64,000 bases of DNA from GM7GCV1 sp965222065 (GCA_965222065.1 OZ244933.1:2418001-2482000); one strand, 5' to 3'; shown: positions 39,460-50,100, counted from the stretch's first letter. The notes: generated by a model from the sequence alone, not told the origin. A program made the numbers and translations.

Positions 39460-39667
39460 GACGTACCTCCTTTGGTTTTTTGAGGTAAGTTTACGAATCT
39501 TTTCTATTCGATGGTTCCGAGTCTAACAAGGGGAATTGCTCTACCCAACCCGGTCTGGCGCAAGTTAACAAAGGGAAATTTATGTTGAGATTAAAGTGTT
39601 TGCCCCCATGGATTGGCGCGATAGTCAATGAATCGGCAATCAACCCTCGACAGCGATGGAAAAGGCC

Positions 39668-40939
39668 TTAGGCCTTTTCCAGTGCCTGGGAGACATCCGC
39701 AATAATGTCGTCTATATGCTCAATACCCACGGATATTCGAACCATATCGGTGCTTACCCCCGCTTTGGCGAGCTCTTCCTCGTTTAGCTGTCGATGGGTA
39801 GTCGATGCCGGATGGCAGGCAAGCGATTTGGCATCCCCAATGTTGACCAGGCGCAAAATCATTTCAAGCGCGTCGATAAACCTTGCGCCGGCTTCCAGTC
39901 CGCCGCTCAGGCCAAAGCTTAGAATGCCGGAGGCCTTGCCTTTGGTGATTTTTTGGCAGTTTTCGTAATAGGGGCTATCTGGCAGGGTTGCATAACTCAC
40001 CCAATCAACTTTTTCATGTTGTTGTAAGAAGCTGGCCAGTTTTTCGGCGTTTTCACAGTGACGGTCCATGCGCAAACCGAGAGTCTCCAGCCCCTGAAGA
40101 ATCTGGAACGCATTCATGGGGGATAGTGCAGAGCCGGTATTTCTCAAGGGAACGACACGGCAGCGACCAATATAGGCTGCCTCGGCAAGTGCCTCGGTAT
40201 AGACCACACCGTGATAGGAAGGGTCAGGCTCATTCAGCATGGGATAGCGTTCTTTATTGGCCACCCAGTCAAACTTGCCGGAATCCACGATCACACCACC
40301 AACTGAGGTACCGTGCCCGCCGATATATTTTGTCAGGGAGTGCACAACGATATCCGCGCCCAGATCAAACGGGCGGCAAAGATAGGGAGTGGCCACAGTG
40401 TTATCAACAATCAGCGGTACGCCATGTTTATGTGCGATGTCGGCCAAGCGACTGATATCGACAATATTGCCTGCCGGGTTGCCAATGGACTCACAAAAAA
40501 CGGCCTTGGTGTTTTCATCAATGGCCTGGTCAAACCCATCAAAGTCATCGTGCGAGACCATTCGCACTTCCACGCCCTGGTTGGGCAGGGTATGGGCAAA
40601 GAAATTATAGGTGCCACCGTAGAGCTGACTGGTACTGACAATATTGTCTCCCACCCGTGTAATGCACTGAATGGCATAGGTGATCGCCGCCATGCCGGAA
40701 GCCACACCGAGCGCACCAATACCGCCTTCCATCGCGGCAATTCGTTGCTCCAGTACCGCTGTGGTGGGGTTCATGATGCGGGTATAGATATTCCCTGGCA
40801 CCTTAAGGTCGAACAGGTCCGCCCCATGCTGGGTATCATCAAAGGTGTAGGAGGTGGTTTGGTAGATGGGTACCGCGGCCGCCTTGGTGGTTTCTTCAGA
40901 TTTATAGCCTTCGTGCAAGGCGATGGATTCAAGTTTCAT
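39668..40939 (-). CDS. metY: O-acetylhomoserine sulfhydrylase (MetY)
   Basis: A 423-residue PLP enzyme of the Cys/Met metabolism family. It makes homocysteine from O-acetylhomoserine and sulfide. Motifs are QTTSYTFDD near the N-terminus, TRIMNPTTAVLE, the cofactor lysine in VHSLTKYIGGHG and the C-terminal LACHPASTTHRQL. The length and the TTSYxF start separate MetY from the shorter cystathionine synthases. The stop codon lies inside a 10-bp inverted repeat (39658-39680). metH, which uses the homocysteine, is encoded just beyond a small gene on the same strand. Confidence 0.93.
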   Translation of the reverse strand: MKLESIALHEGYKSEETTKAAAVPIYQTTSYTFDDTQHGADLFDLKVPGNIYTRIMNPTTAVLEQRIAAMEGGIGALGVASGMAAITYAIQCITRVGDNIVSTSQLYGGTYNFFAHTLPNQGVEVRMVSHDDFDGFDQAIDENTKAVFCESIGNPAGNIVDISRLADIAHKHGVPLIVDNTVATPYLCRPFDLGADIVVHSLTKYIGGHGTSVGGVIVDSGKFDWVANKERYPMLNEPDPSYHGVVYTEALAEAAYIGRCRVVPLRNTGSALSPMNAFQILQGLETLGLRMDRHCENAEKLASFLQQHEKVDWVSYATLPDSPYYENCQKITKGKASGILSFGLSGGLEAGARFIDALEMILRLVNIGDAKSLACHPASTTHRQLNEEELAKAGVSTDMVRISVGIEHIDDIIADVSQALEKA

Positions 40940-41023
40940 AGGGCCCCTCTAGTGTAATTTCTTTTGTTCAGTTTAAAGGAAAGGGTTTTCAATCCTTGGG
41001 ATGGTTAGATGATAAAGGCAGGT

Positions 41024-41326
41024 CTATGAGCTTTCATCCTCAGCCAGCTCAAGACGTATACCTCCGGTATATTTGGCGATCAGGTTATAAAACCAGGCCC
41101 CGATGGCCGTAAAAATATACCCCATAACGAAATATATTATCGGTAATACCAGCAGCGCAAAGCCCATTGGGAACTGGTTTTCCATCTCGTTACCATGTCC
41201 GTCAGTCATGGGCATAACGCTTGTCATTATTGCCATAAATAATATGAAAGGAAGCGAGGCTACGGCCATCATGACGGAAAGGGTCAGGGCTGTTTTATGG
41301 GGCGAAAACGATTTGATGCGTTTCAT
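41024..41326 (-). CDS. small two-helix membrane protein, unknown function
   Basis: A 100-residue protein with two transmembrane helices (LTLSVMMAVASLPFILFMA; LLVLPIIYFVMGYIFTAIGAW) and the C-terminal motif FYNLIAKYTGGIRLELAED. Similar P-IIY-GxxF-GAxGAxxYNLxAKxxGGI ends occur in uncharacterised membrane proteins of many bacteria. It sits between metY and metH on the same strand. The function is unknown. Confidence 0.7.
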   Translation of the reverse strand: MKRIKSFSPHKTALTLSVMMAVASLPFILFMAIMTSVMPMTDGHGNEMENQFPMGFALLVLPIIYFVMGYIFTAIGAWFYNLIAKYTGGIRLELAEDESS

Positions 41327-41357
41327 AGGCTTGTTCTTTATTTATGCTCTGATAACG

Positions 41358-44300
41358 CTAGTCTTCCAGGACAGGTTGTAACCAGCGTTCCATGTCCTCC
41401 AGCTTAACACCCTTGCGCTGCGCCAGGCTTTCAACCTGATCCATGCCGATTTTTCCGGTGCCGAAGTATCGACTCTCCGGATGTGAAAAGTACCAGCCAC
41501 TGACAGCCGCCGCCGGGTTCATGGCGTAACTCTCGGTCAGGCTTGCGCCAATGGCAGACTCGGCATCCAGGAGTTCGAACAGGCTGGCTTTCTCCGTATG
41601 GTCCGGACAGGCAGGGTACCCTGGAGCCGGACGAATCCCCTGGTATTTTTCGGCGATCAGTTCGTCGTTGGTCAGGTTTTCCTCTGGCTGGTAGCCCCAG
41701 TATTGCTTGCGTACTTTCTGATGCAAAACCTCAGCCAGGGATTCGGCAAATCGGTCGGCAAGGGCCTTGACCATAATGGCGTTGTAGTCGTCCTTGGCTG
41801 ATTCGTATTTGGCCGCCAGTTCATCGGCGCCATGAACGCAGACGGCAAAACCGCCAACGAAGTCAGTTTTGCCACTGTCGAGCGGAGCAACATAGTCGGC
41901 CAGGCTTTGCAGGGGAGCCCCCTCGGATTTTGGTCGCTGCTGCCGAATGTGATGCAGGCGTTTAAGTGATTTGCCTTCTTCGTCAAACAGCTGGATATCA
42001 TCGTCTTCAACCTGGTTGGCTGGCCAGAATCCGTAAACCGCTTTGGCGGTAAAACGCTTGTGATCAATGATGTCTTGCAGCATGTTTTGCGCGTCATCGT
42101 AAAGGTTGCGCGCCGCTTCGCCGATTTTTTCATCGTCGAAAATACGCGGATACTTTCCGGCCAACTCCCAGGTAATGAAAAAAGGCGTCCAGTCGAACGT
42201 GTCCAGCAACTCTTCCAGTGGATAGTCGTCAATGACCTGTGTTCCCAATTGATTGGGGGCCACCGGCTTATAGCCGCTCCAGTCAAACTCTGGTTTTCTC
42301 TCGCGAGCTTTGCTATATGACAGCAGGGGCTTTTTGCGGCGATTTGCCACTCGTTCCCGCACGGTTTCGTATTCGGCCTGAATACTGGCCACGTAGTTGT
42401 CGCGCTGGGTCTTACTCAGCAGGTTGCCGGCAACCCCCACGGCGCGCGAGGCATCCGCGACATAGACCACCTGGTTGCGTTTGTACTGTGGTTCGATTTT
42501 AACGGCGGTATGGGCCTTGGATGTCGTGGCGCCACCAATTAACAGGGGCAGGGAATATTCCTGGCGCTCCATTTCCTTGGCAATGGAGACCATCTCATCC
42601 AGCGATGGGGTAATAAGTCCGCTCAGTCCGATAATGTCGCACTTTTGTTCCCTGGCGGTCGTCAGGATTTTCTCGGCGGGCACCATAACGCCCAGATCGA
42701 TGACCTCATAGTTATTGCATTGCAGCACCACCCCGACGATATTTTTGCCAATGTCGTGCACATCGCCTTTTACTGTCGCCATCAAAATCCGGCCGTTGGT
42801 TTCACCCTCGACCTTTTCCGCTTCGATGTAGGGTTCCAGATAGGCCACAGCCTGCTTCATCACACGGGCGGATTTAACCACCTGGGGCAGGAACATCTTG
42901 CCGGCACCGAACAGGTCGCCGACTACGTTCATGCCGTCCATGAGCGGCCCCTCGATCACTTCGATGGGCTTGTCGCACTGTTGGCGCGCTTCTTCGGTAT
43001 CCTCAATAATATATTTATTAATGCCTTTGACCAGGGAATGTTCCAGCCGCTTGATCACCGGCCACTCACGCCAGGCAAGGTCTTCCTTACTCTCCGCCGG
43101 GCCGCCATCTCCACGATACTTATCGGCGATGGAAAGCAGGGTTTCTGTGGCGTCAGGATTGCGGTTTAGAATCACATCTTCCACCGCGTTGCGCAGCTCA
43201 TCCGGCAGATCGTCATACACGGCCAGCTGGCCGGCATTTACAATGCCCATGTTCAAGCCAGCTTTAATGGCGTGAAACAGGAAGACGGAATGAATGGCTT
43301 CACGAACCGGATTATTGCCCCGAAACGAGAAGCTCACATTGGAGATACCGCCGGACAGGCCGACACCTTCCAGGTTCTTGCGAATCCAGCGACAGGCCTC
43401 AATAAAATCGACGCCATAGGCATTGTGTTCTTCGATGCCCGTGGCAACAGCAAATACGTTGGGATCGAAGATAATATCCCTCGGATCGAAGTCCAGCTCA
43501 TTGCGCAGTAAATCATAGGCGCGCTGGCAAATGAGCTTGCGCTTCTCCAGGTTGTCGGCCTGGCCGTTTTCATCAAATGCCATGACCACAATAGCCGCAC
43601 CGTAGCGCTGGCACAGTCGCGCCTGGCGCAGGAAGCTTTCCTCGCCCTCTTTAAGACTGATGGAATTCACCACGGGCTTGCCCTGAATACATTTCAGTCC
43701 GGCCTCGATCACTTCCCATTTGGAGCTGTCGACCATAAAAGGCACACGGGAAATATCTGGTTCGGAAGAGATCAGGTTGATGAATTTGGGCATGGCGACC
43801 ATGGCGTCGAGCATGGCCTCATCCATGTTCAGGTCAATAATCTGTGCGCCGTTCTCTACCTGCTCAATCGCGACCGAAATGGCTTCGTCGTACTGTTCGT
43901 CGAGGATCAGGCGCTTGAATTTAGCCGAACCTGTAACGTTGCAACGCTCCCCGATATTGACGAACAGGGAATCACTTTTGATATTAAATGGCTCAAGGCC
44001 GGACAAGCGGCAGGCCGGTTCCAAATCGGGAATCTGGCGTGGAGGCAGGTCTTTCAGTGCGTCGTGCAGCGCTTTTATGTGTTCTGGCGTCGTGCCGCAA
44101 CAACCACCGACCACATTAAGAAAACCGCTTTCGCCGAACTCTCGAACAATCGCGGCCATTTCATCCGGGGTTTGATCGTATTCGCCGAACTCATTGGGTA
44201 GGCCCGCATTGGGGTGGGCACTGACATAGGTGTCGGCGACACGTGACAGTTCGGCCACATAAGGGCGCAGCTCTTCGGCACCCAGTGCGCAGTTCAGCCC

Positions 44301-45041
44301 AATTAACATTGGTCTGGCGTGTCGCAGACTATTCCAGAAGGCTTCTGTGGTCTGGCCCGACAGGGTACGACCGGAGGCGTCCGTGATGGTCCCGGAAATC
44401 ATGATCGGCAGCTTTCGCCCGATCTCCTCAAACACTTCCTCGCAGGCAAATATCCCGGCTTTGGCATTAAGCGTATCGAACACGGTTTCCAGCAGCAGGA
44501 TGTCCGTACCGCCTTCGATAAGGCCATGAGCGGCTTCCTTGTAATTCTTTACCAGCTCATCGAACGTGACATTACGTGCTCCGGGATCGTTCACATCCGG
44601 CGAAATCGAGGCCGTGCGACTTGTTGGTCCCAGAATACCGGCAACAAAGCGTGGTTTTTCCGGATCGCGGGCTTCGAATTCGTCCGCTACTTGTCGCGCA
44701 ATTCTGGCCGCCTCACGGTTGAGCTCGGGAACCAGTGCCTCCAGGCCATAATCGGCCTGGGAAACGGCGGTAGAGTTGAATGTGTTGGCCTCAATAATGT
44801 CGGCTCCGGCCTCCAGATAGGCCGCATGAATTTCGCGAATCACATCCGGACGCGTAAGTACCAGCAGGTCGTTGTTACCTTGCAGATCAGAGGGGTGGTC
44901 TTTAAATCGCTCACCGCGAAAGTCTTGCTCTTGCAATTTGCGATTCTGGATCATGGTGCCCATGGCGCCATCCAGGAAAAGGATTCGCGTATTGAGGGCC
45001 TGACGCAGACGTTCAAATTGTGGGGATTCCGGAAGACTCAT
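41358..45041 (-). CDS. metH: cobalamin-dependent methionine synthase
   Basis: A 1227-residue four-module enzyme that methylates homocysteine using methyltetrahydrofolate and methylcobalamin. The homocysteine-binding barrel has the zinc cysteines ([17 protein letters not shown]). The pterin-binding domain has [13 protein letters not shown] and [10 protein letters not shown]. The B12 domain has the ligand motif [15 protein letters not shown]. The C-terminal reactivation domain has [12 protein letters not shown] for S-adenosylmethionine. The length matches full-size MetH. No cobalamin or SAM riboswitch was seen in the 182 bases upstream. Confidence 0.97.
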   Translation of the reverse strand: MSLPESPQFERLRQALNTRILFLDGAMGTMIQNRKLQEQDFRGERFKDHPSDLQGNNDLLVLTRPDVIREIHAAYLEAGADIIEANTFNSTAVSQADYGLEALVPELNREAARIARQVADEFEARDPEKPRFVAGILGPTSRTASISPDVNDPGARNVTFDELVKNYKEAAHGLIEGGTDILLLETVFDTLNAKAGIFACEEVFEEIGRKLPIMISGTITDASGRTLSGQTTEAFWNSLRHARPMLIGLNCALGAEELRPYVAELSRVADTYVSAHPNAGLPNEFGEYDQTPDEMAAIVREFGESGFLNVVGGCCGTTPEHIKALHDALKDLPPRQIPDLEPACRLSGLEPFNIKSDSLFVNIGERCNVTGSAKFKRLILDEQYDEAISVAIEQVENGAQIIDLNMDEAMLDAMVAMPKFINLISSEPDISRVPFMVDSSKWEVIEAGLKCIQGKPVVNSISLKEGEESFLRQARLCQRYGAAIVVMAFDENGQADNLEKRKLICQRAYDLLRNELDFDPRDIIFDPNVFAVATGIEEHNAYGVDFIEACRWIRKNLEGVGLSGGISNVSFSFRGNNPVREAIHSVFLFHAIKAGLNMGIVNAGQLAVYDDLPDELRNAVEDVILNRNPDATETLLSIADKYRGDGGPAESKEDLAWREWPVIKRLEHSLVKGINKYIIEDTEEARQQCDKPIEVIEGPLMDGMNVVGDLFGAGKMFLPQVVKSARVMKQAVAYLEPYIEAEKVEGETNGRILMATVKGDVHDIGKNIVGVVLQCNNYEVIDLGVMVPAEKILTTAREQKCDIIGLSGLITPSLDEMVSIAKEMERQEYSLPLLIGGATTSKAHTAVKIEPQYKRNQVVYVADASRAVGVAGNLLSKTQRDNYVASIQAEYETVRERVANRRKKPLLSYSKARERKPEFDWSGYKPVAPNQLGTQVIDDYPLEELLDTFDWTPFFITWELAGKYPRIFDDEKIGEAARNLYDDAQNMLQDIIDHKRFTAKAVYGFWPANQVEDDDIQLFDEEGKSLKRLHHIRQQRPKSEGAPLQSLADYVAPLDSGKTDFVGGFAVCVHGADELAAKYESAKDDYNAIMVKALADRFAESLAEVLHQKVRKQYWGYQPEENLTNDELIAEKYQGIRPAPGYPACPDHTEKASLFELLDAESAIGASLTESYAMNPAAAVSGWYFSHPESRYFGTGKIGMDQVESLAQRKGVKLEDMERWLQPVLED

Positions 45042-45223
45042 ATCAATATCAAAATATTTTTATATAGATTTGGGCGCGCATTCTAGCAGAACATTTAAGC
45101 AAAAGGGAAAACTGTGATTCAGCACCTGTTTTCATTCCGGGCGGGCTGCAAACCGGCAAAAATGTCATGAAACCCTGATCATATTCCCCGATAATCCAGC
45201 CAAGATAATCTAGTCTGCCCCCT

Positions 45224-47914
45224 ATGAAAATAAATCTGCTGCTTCCCCGGCTGTTGATGATGGCAAGTGTGATACTTGTCGCTGGCTGTGGGGGAGGTTC
45301 CGGAGGCGGTGGAACAGCCCCACCCTCCGGCGGCGGTTCAGGGAGCTCTGGCGGCACAGGAGGTAGCAGTAGTTACGAGGTTGCCGCCAATTTTATCAAG
45401 GGGCCGGTGACGGATGCCTCCTGTGAGCTGTTCCGTGTTGACGACAGTGGCAATCGGGGAAGTAGTCTGGGTCTGGCCGAGAATAGTGTCGATGGTCTGG
45501 TGGAGTTCGAAAACCCGGTAACTTACACCGGAACAGTGCTTATTGAGTGTCGCGGCGGCACCTATATGGATGAAGCCACGGGTAACAGTTTGAATGCACC
45601 CAATACCCGGGCAGTGGCAAACCTCAACGGGAACAAGAGTTTTGTGGTCTCCCCGTTAACGGAGCTGGCTGTCCAACTGGCGGAAGCCGAGGGCAGCCTT
45701 GAAACAGCGCTGACGACATTCAACAGCCAGATTGCCGAGCTTTTTGGCATCGACGGGGACATCACGGAAATCCTGCCTGTCGATTCCCTGGCAGATATAG
45801 GCGGGCCGGAAGCGCCGGGACAGTACCTGTTGGCCCTGACACTTGTATCGCAGATGCATGCCAACGCTGATAGCTCCCTGGCCTTATTGGTTTCCAATCT
45901 GGCCAGTGACCTGATGGACAGCCGTCTTGGGAGTGCCAGCGCGAATGCATTAATGACAGCGCTTGAAGACCTGGGTCTGGATGATTCGGAATCCCTGACA
46001 GTTGTCACGCTCTTCCAGTCACTGGAAACGGCATTGACGAACTATATGGATATGAACGCCCCGGTCGATAGTACGGCACCTTCCGGGTATACGATTTCCA
46101 ACCTGACGAATCCGGTTAACCTGGTAAACCAGACCGAGGTTCGGTTTTCTGTGGACGGGGCGGAAGTGGGTGCCAGTTATGTGTATGAGATATACAGCTC
46201 GGCCGATGGCGTGGAACCTTTTCTTGAAGGCAGTGGGTCCGTATCCACAGCAGTTTTTGACGTCACTGATCTTGATCTCAGCCAGGCCGGTGATGGTGTC
46301 ATTGAACTGCGCTTCTATCTTGAAGACCAGGCCAATAATCGGGGACAAACACTAACGGCCACAGCAAACAAGAGTTCCGCCCCCGTTGAAAATGTGGCTA
46401 TTACCGGAACCATCACCTTTGATCGCGTCGGCAGAAACTCATTCTCAGGGGCACTTGATTACAACAATATCAACCAGCTGCCGGCCAGGGGCGTCACCGT
46501 TGAGGCAGTCAATTCATCAGGGACTGTGCTGGCGATAACAACGACGAATGCAAATGGCCAATACAGCCTGGATGTTACCGAGCATACCTATGTGCGCATC
46601 CGTGTCAGGGCGGAAATGATCAGCAATGAGGTTGCCTCCTGGAACGTATCGGTAAAAGACAATACCAATAACGACGCCCTCTATGCCCTTCAGGGTGAAC
46701 TTTTCAGTTCGGGTGGAGAGGGCGGCACCAGGGATCTCAACGCCGGATCGGGATGGACAGGAAGTGCCTACAACAATACGCGCTCTGCCGCCCCATTTAC
46801 GATTCTGGATACAGTTTACAAGGTGATGCAGAAGTTCGTCGAGGTAGATCCGGATATCAACTTCCCGCCTCTCGAAGTGTTCTGGAGCCGAAACAATAAC
46901 GCCTCTTCAGGCAATATTAATAACGGGGATATAGGCACCTCTTACTATTCGGACGGTTCTTTCTACATTCTGGGTGATGAAGATGCCGATACCGATGAAT
47001 ACGACGAACACATTATTGCCCATGAATGGGGGCATTATTTTGAAGACCGGCTCTCGCGCTCGGACTCCATAGGCGGTTCCCATAGCCAGAACGACAGACT
47101 GGATATGCGCGTGGCGTTCGGCGAAGGTTGGGGTAATGCCATCTCGGCCATTGCCCTGGATGATCCGGTTTACACGGATAGCAGTGGGCCAAACCAGTCG
47201 TCAGGGTTTACCTTCGATATCGAAGAGAATAACCCTGACACTCAGGGCTGGTACAGCGAGGCCTCGGCCCAATCCATTCTCTACGATATTTACGATAGCC
47301 AGTCGGACGATGCCGACGTACTCAGCCTGGGACTGTCGCCTATCTATGAAACCTTTACCGCCCTTGACTACGTCAATACAGACTATCTCACCTCGATTTT
47401 TGTGTTCCTGGATAAGCTGGTCGACGTGATCCCCGGCTCAACTGCCGCGATTGATGCTTTGGTGCTGGAGCAGGATATAAACGGTACTGGCCAGGACGGC
47501 AGTGGTGAAAGCAATGATGGCGACATTGCGGAAACGCTTCCCCTTTATAAAAATGTCAGCGTCGATGGGTCCTCGGTAGAACTCTGCTCTTCTGACGAAG
47601 CCGGCTTCGGAAGAGACAATTACAACAGCCTGGGCGCCAGGGATTTCGCTTATCTGGAAATTGTCTCCACCCAGGATCTGGAAATTGATATTACCCGTGT
47701 TTCCGGGAACTTCTCTAGCGATCCCGATATGATTATCTGGAAGAGAGGGTTTATTGTTGCCCAGGCATTCAGCGAACTGGATGACCAGGAAACCTGGAGC
47801 GGTCAGCTAACCGGCGGAAACTATGTTTTGGAAGTCTACGATTACAACATCACCAATAACGATGTTTCCGGAAGTCAGGCCGCCTGTTTTGAACTTACTG
47901 TGTCCACTAATTAG
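45224..47914 (+). CDS. large lipoprotein with HExxH metallopeptidase motif
   Basis: An 896-residue protein with a lipobox (LVAGC, Cys22) and a Gly/Ser-rich linker. A region of about 250 residues without recognisable motifs is followed by a carboxypeptidase-regulatory-like beta domain (about residues 390-470, GVTVEAVNSSGTVLAITTTN). A catalytic-looking segment has H600-E601-xx-H604 (IIAHEWGHYFED) and a downstream glutamate, E634 (AFGEGWGNAI), in gluzincin arrangement. The end looks like a bacterial pre-peptidase C-terminal domain (WSGQLTGGNYVLEVYDYN). It is probably a surface or periplasmic zinc peptidase, but I cannot name its family. A small lipoprotein gene follows. Confidence 0.75.
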   Translation: MKINLLLPRLLMMASVILVAGCGGGSGGGGTAPPSGGGSGSSGGTGGSSSYEVAANFIKGPVTDASCELFRVDDSGNRGSSLGLAENSVDGLVEFENPVTYTGTVLIECRGGTYMDEATGNSLNAPNTRAVANLNGNKSFVVSPLTELAVQLAEAEGSLETALTTFNSQIAELFGIDGDITEILPVDSLADIGGPEAPGQYLLALTLVSQMHANADSSLALLVSNLASDLMDSRLGSASANALMTALEDLGLDDSESLTVVTLFQSLETALTNYMDMNAPVDSTAPSGYTISNLTNPVNLVNQTEVRFSVDGAEVGASYVYEIYSSADGVEPFLEGSGSVSTAVFDVTDLDLSQAGDGVIELRFYLEDQANNRGQTLTATANKSSAPVENVAITGTITFDRVGRNSFSGALDYNNINQLPARGVTVEAVNSSGTVLAITTTNANGQYSLDVTEHTYVRIRVRAEMISNEVASWNVSVKDNTNNDALYALQGELFSSGGEGGTRDLNAGSGWTGSAYNNTRSAAPFTILDTVYKVMQKFVEVDPDINFPPLEVFWSRNNNASSGNINNGDIGTSYYSDGSFYILGDEDADTDEYDEHIIAHEWGHYFEDRLSRSDSIGGSHSQNDRLDMRVAFGEGWGNAISAIALDDPVYTDSSGPNQSSGFTFDIEENNPDTQGWYSEASAQSILYDIYDSQSDDADVLSLGLSPIYETFTALDYVNTDYLTSIFVFLDKLVDVIPGSTAAIDALVLEQDINGTGQDGSGESNDGDIAETLPLYKNVSVDGSSVELCSSDEAGFGRDNYNSLGARDFAYLEIVSTQDLEIDITRVSGNFSSDPDMIIWKRGFIVAQAFSELDDQETWSGQLTGGNYVLEVYDYNITNNDVSGSQAACFELTVSTN

Positions 47915-47922
47915 AGGCTTGC

Positions 47923-48480
47923 ATGAATTCTTATAACATACTGATTATATTGGGAATATGTGCGGTCTTTGCCGGTTGCACATCTGGAACCACACCTGAC
48001 CAGGGCGCTGAAACTACACAGCATGAAGGGACAAAAGGCGATTCGTCGCAGGCCTACCAGAAGCCGGGCGCGGCGGTTCGTTTTGATCACAACTATGACG
48101 GGCTGACAGGCCCGGGAGAAGTGGAAACGATTCTCCTGACTTTTGCCGAGGCCTATGACGCGGGCACCCTGTCAATCACTGTGGATGCCGATTCCGGGCT
48201 TTCGTACGAACTGGGCTCACCCCAGGTGTTTGATCTCCAGTCTACGGATATGCATGAACTGACCGTCGATTTGAGTGCCGCGACAGAGGGGCGTTACTAC
48301 CTGCGAATATTTGCAGACGTCCTTTTGCCTGATGGTCAGACGGAGCGTCGAGTGTTCGGCCTGGCTCTGCAAGTGGGTACTCCCGGCGACAAGTCGATAT
48401 CTTCGGACGAAAAGAACGATACCGATTTCCGTGGCGGTGAATTAATACTCCTGCCAGCCGAGGAGCGCCGTAAAGACTAG
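47923..48480 (+). CDS. small lipoprotein, unknown function
   Basis: A 185-residue protein with a lipoprotein signal (IILGICAVFAGC, Cys19), a short disordered linker and a single beta-rich domain (about residues 45-150). The domain alternates Val/Leu strands with Asp/Gly turns and resembles a secreted Ig-like fold. It starts 8 bases after the metallopeptidase-like lipoprotein gene, so the two are very likely co-expressed. I do not recognise the family; a partner or inhibitor of the peptidase is only a guess from position. Confidence 0.7.
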   Translation: MNSYNILIILGICAVFAGCTSGTTPDQGAETTQHEGTKGDSSQAYQKPGAAVRFDHNYDGLTGPGEVETILLTFAEAYDAGTLSITVDADSGLSYELGSPQVFDLQSTDMHELTVDLSAATEGRYYLRIFADVLLPDGQTERRVFGLALQVGTPGDKSISSDEKNDTDFRGGELILLPAEERRKD

Positions 48481-48507
48481 CTTGAGTGCGCTGCACCAAT
48501 GGCATAG

Positions 48508-48534
48508 AATAACCGAGTAATTTACTAGGTTATT
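48508..48534. promoter_or_regulatory. 27-base near-perfect palindrome over the nfuA translation start
   Basis: AATAACCGAGTAA (48508-48520) and TTACTAGGTTATT (48522-48534) are mirror arms with one mismatch around a single centre base. They end three bases before the nfuA ATG, so a bound protein or RNA hairpin would block the ribosome-binding region. The spaced CC...GG symmetry is reminiscent of IscR type 2 sites, which control nfuA in Pseudomonas; this assignment is inference. Confidence 0.5.
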
Positions 48535-48537
48535 ATT

Positions 48538-49128
48538 ATGCTTTCATTTTCCGTAAACGTTACCGATTCTGCGCAAAACTATCTTGCCGGACTGCTCGAA
48601 AAGCAGGAAGGTGATGTGGATGTGCGTATGTTTGTGCTGAATCCCGGTACCCCTGAGGCCGAAACCTGTCTCTCTTATTGTCGACCTGGAGAAACCAAGG
48701 AAGATGATGAGGTACTGGAGCTGGATAAGTTCAAAATGTATTTTGAAAAACGCAGCGCCCCTTTCCTGGAAGATGCCAAGGTCGATTATGCCGAAGACAA
48801 AATGGGTGGCCAGCTTACCATTCGTGCCCCCAATTCACGGGTGCCCCAGGTTTCTGAAAACAGCCCCATTGAAGATAAGGTCAACTACATTATCTGGAAT
48901 GAAATCAATCCCGGGCTGGCATCTCACGGTGGGCAGGTATCCCTGATTGAGATGGCCGAAGGTAACGTGGCCGTGCTCAAATTCGGCGGTGGATGCCAGG
49001 GTTGCAGCATGCTGGATGTTACATTGAAAGACGGTGTCCAGAAAACCCTGATGGACCAGCTTCCTGAATTGCAGGGTGTTCGCGATATTACCGATCATTC
49101 CGACACCTCAAACGCTTACTACCAGTAA
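48538..49128 (+). CDS. nfuA: iron-sulfur biogenesis protein NfuA
   Basis: A 196-residue protein with a degenerate A-type (HesB-like) N-terminal domain lacking the three cysteines (NVTDSAQNYLAGLLEK) and a C-terminal NifU domain. The NifU domain carries the cluster-binding CxxC (GGGCQGCSMLDVTLK). NfuA carries [4Fe-4S] clusters to client enzymes under stress or iron limitation. The start is ATG 48538, with only AGG at a suitable distance. An unusual palindrome covers the upstream region, and a REP-like hairpin follows the gene. Confidence 0.95.
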   Translation: MLSFSVNVTDSAQNYLAGLLEKQEGDVDVRMFVLNPGTPEAETCLSYCRPGETKEDDEVLELDKFKMYFEKRSAPFLEDAKVDYAEDKMGGQLTIRAPNSRVPQVSENSPIEDKVNYIIWNEINPGLASHGGQVSLIEMAEGNVAVLKFGGGCQGCSMLDVTLKDGVQKTLMDQLPELQGVRDITDHSDTSNAYYQ

Positions 49129-49139
49129 CTTTTACATTT

Positions 49140-49169
49140 GGGGTCAGAGTAATTTTTTACTCTGACCCC
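49140..49169. repeat. REP-like hairpin, copy 1
   Basis: GGGGTCAGAGTAA (49140-49152) and TTACTCTGACCCC (49157-49169) are perfect 13-base arms with a TTTT loop, after nfuA. ATTTTT follows the second arm, so it may also terminate nfuA. The same hairpin recurs at 50055 and 54073. Confidence 0.8.
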
Positions 49170-49249
49170 ATTTTTCCCTTCCCTCGGGTTAACTGGACAG
49201 CCCTGTTTCTGCGCCTAGAATAGCAGTGAACAGATCCGGGAGGTATGTC

Positions 49250-50050
49250 ATGCCGGAACCATTGCCAGATGCCAGCCAGATTGATGCTGTTCTCATTGAC
49301 CTTGATGGGGTGCTCTATGTGGGTGGTAAACCCATACCAGGTGCCAGGAAAACGCTGGACTGGCTGGTCGAAAAAGAAATCCCGCATTTGTTTCTGACAA
49401 ATACCACGTCCCGCCCGTTGCGTGAAATCCGACAAAAGCTGAAGGGACTGGGATTTGATCTTGAAAACGCCGGGATTCTCACCCCGGTTGTTGCCACCAA
49501 TCAGTGGTGTCTAAAGCACAAAATCACAAAAGCCCTGATGCTGGTGCCCAAAATCACCCGGGAAGATTTTGATCTCGAGTCTGTTGATCTGTCGGATACC
49601 AAGTCAGCCCAGGCAGTCATCGTGGGCGATCTGGGATACGACTGGAATTACGAACTTCTCAACCAGGCTTACCGGGCACTTTTAACCAATAAGGATTGCG
49701 AATTTCTGGCGTTGGGGATGACCCGGCACTGGAAAGATGAGGATGGCCCCAGGCTGGACGTCGCCCCTTTTGTAAAAGCACTGGAATACGCCTCCGAAAG
49801 AGAGGCCAGGGTGTTGGGTAAACCGTCGCACTTATTATTTGAACAAGCCTGTCAAAACCTGAATACAACGCCGGAAAGAACGCTGATGATTGGCGATGAC
49901 ATTCGTACCGATGTGCAGGGAGCGCAATTGGCGGGGTTGAAAGGGGGCCTGGTAAAAACCGGTAAATACCGGGAATCAGATCTGGAGCAGGACATCAAGC
50001 CGGACCTGGTTCTGGACAGCTTTGCCGATTTGCCCGATTGGTGGGAATAA
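49250..50050 (+). CDS. HAD-IIA family sugar/lysine-phosphatase-like hydrolase
   Basis: A 266-residue HAD hydrolase of the NagD-like subfamily IIA. Motif I is DLDGVLYVGG with the nucleophile Asp, motif II is LTNTTSRPLR, and motif IV with its lysine region is RTLMIGDDIRTDVQGAQLAG. The closest described group is the HDHD2/LHPP-like phosphatases. ATG 49250, preceded by GGGAGG, is preferred to GTG 49226. The substrate is unknown. The gene is flanked on both sides by the REP-like hairpin. Confidence 0.87.
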   Translation: MPEPLPDASQIDAVLIDLDGVLYVGGKPIPGARKTLDWLVEKEIPHLFLTNTTSRPLREIRQKLKGLGFDLENAGILTPVVATNQWCLKHKITKALMLVPKITREDFDLESVDLSDTKSAQAVIVGDLGYDWNYELLNQAYRALLTNKDCEFLALGMTRHWKDEDGPRLDVAPFVKALEYASEREARVLGKPSHLLFEQACQNLNTTPERTLMIGDDIRTDVQGAQLAGLKGGLVKTGKYRESDLEQDIKPDLVLDSFADLPDWWE

Positions 50051-50054
50051 ATTT

Positions 50055-50084
50055 GGGGTCAGAGTAAATAGATACTCTGACCCC
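50055..50084. repeat. REP-like hairpin, copy 2
   Basis: GGGGTCAGAGTA (50055-50066) and TACTCTGACCCC (50073-50084) are perfect 12-base arms with a 6-base loop. The hairpin lies between the convergent HAD hydrolase and DAHP synthase genes, where it could terminate both. Confidence 0.8.
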
Positions 50085-50100
50085 GGTTCTGGAAAGTGGA

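Noticed and set aside
39658..39680. 10-bp inverted repeat at the metY stop taken as a terminator
   Set aside because: The repeat includes the last codons of metY and has no T tract after it on the minus strand, so it is not listed as a firm terminator.
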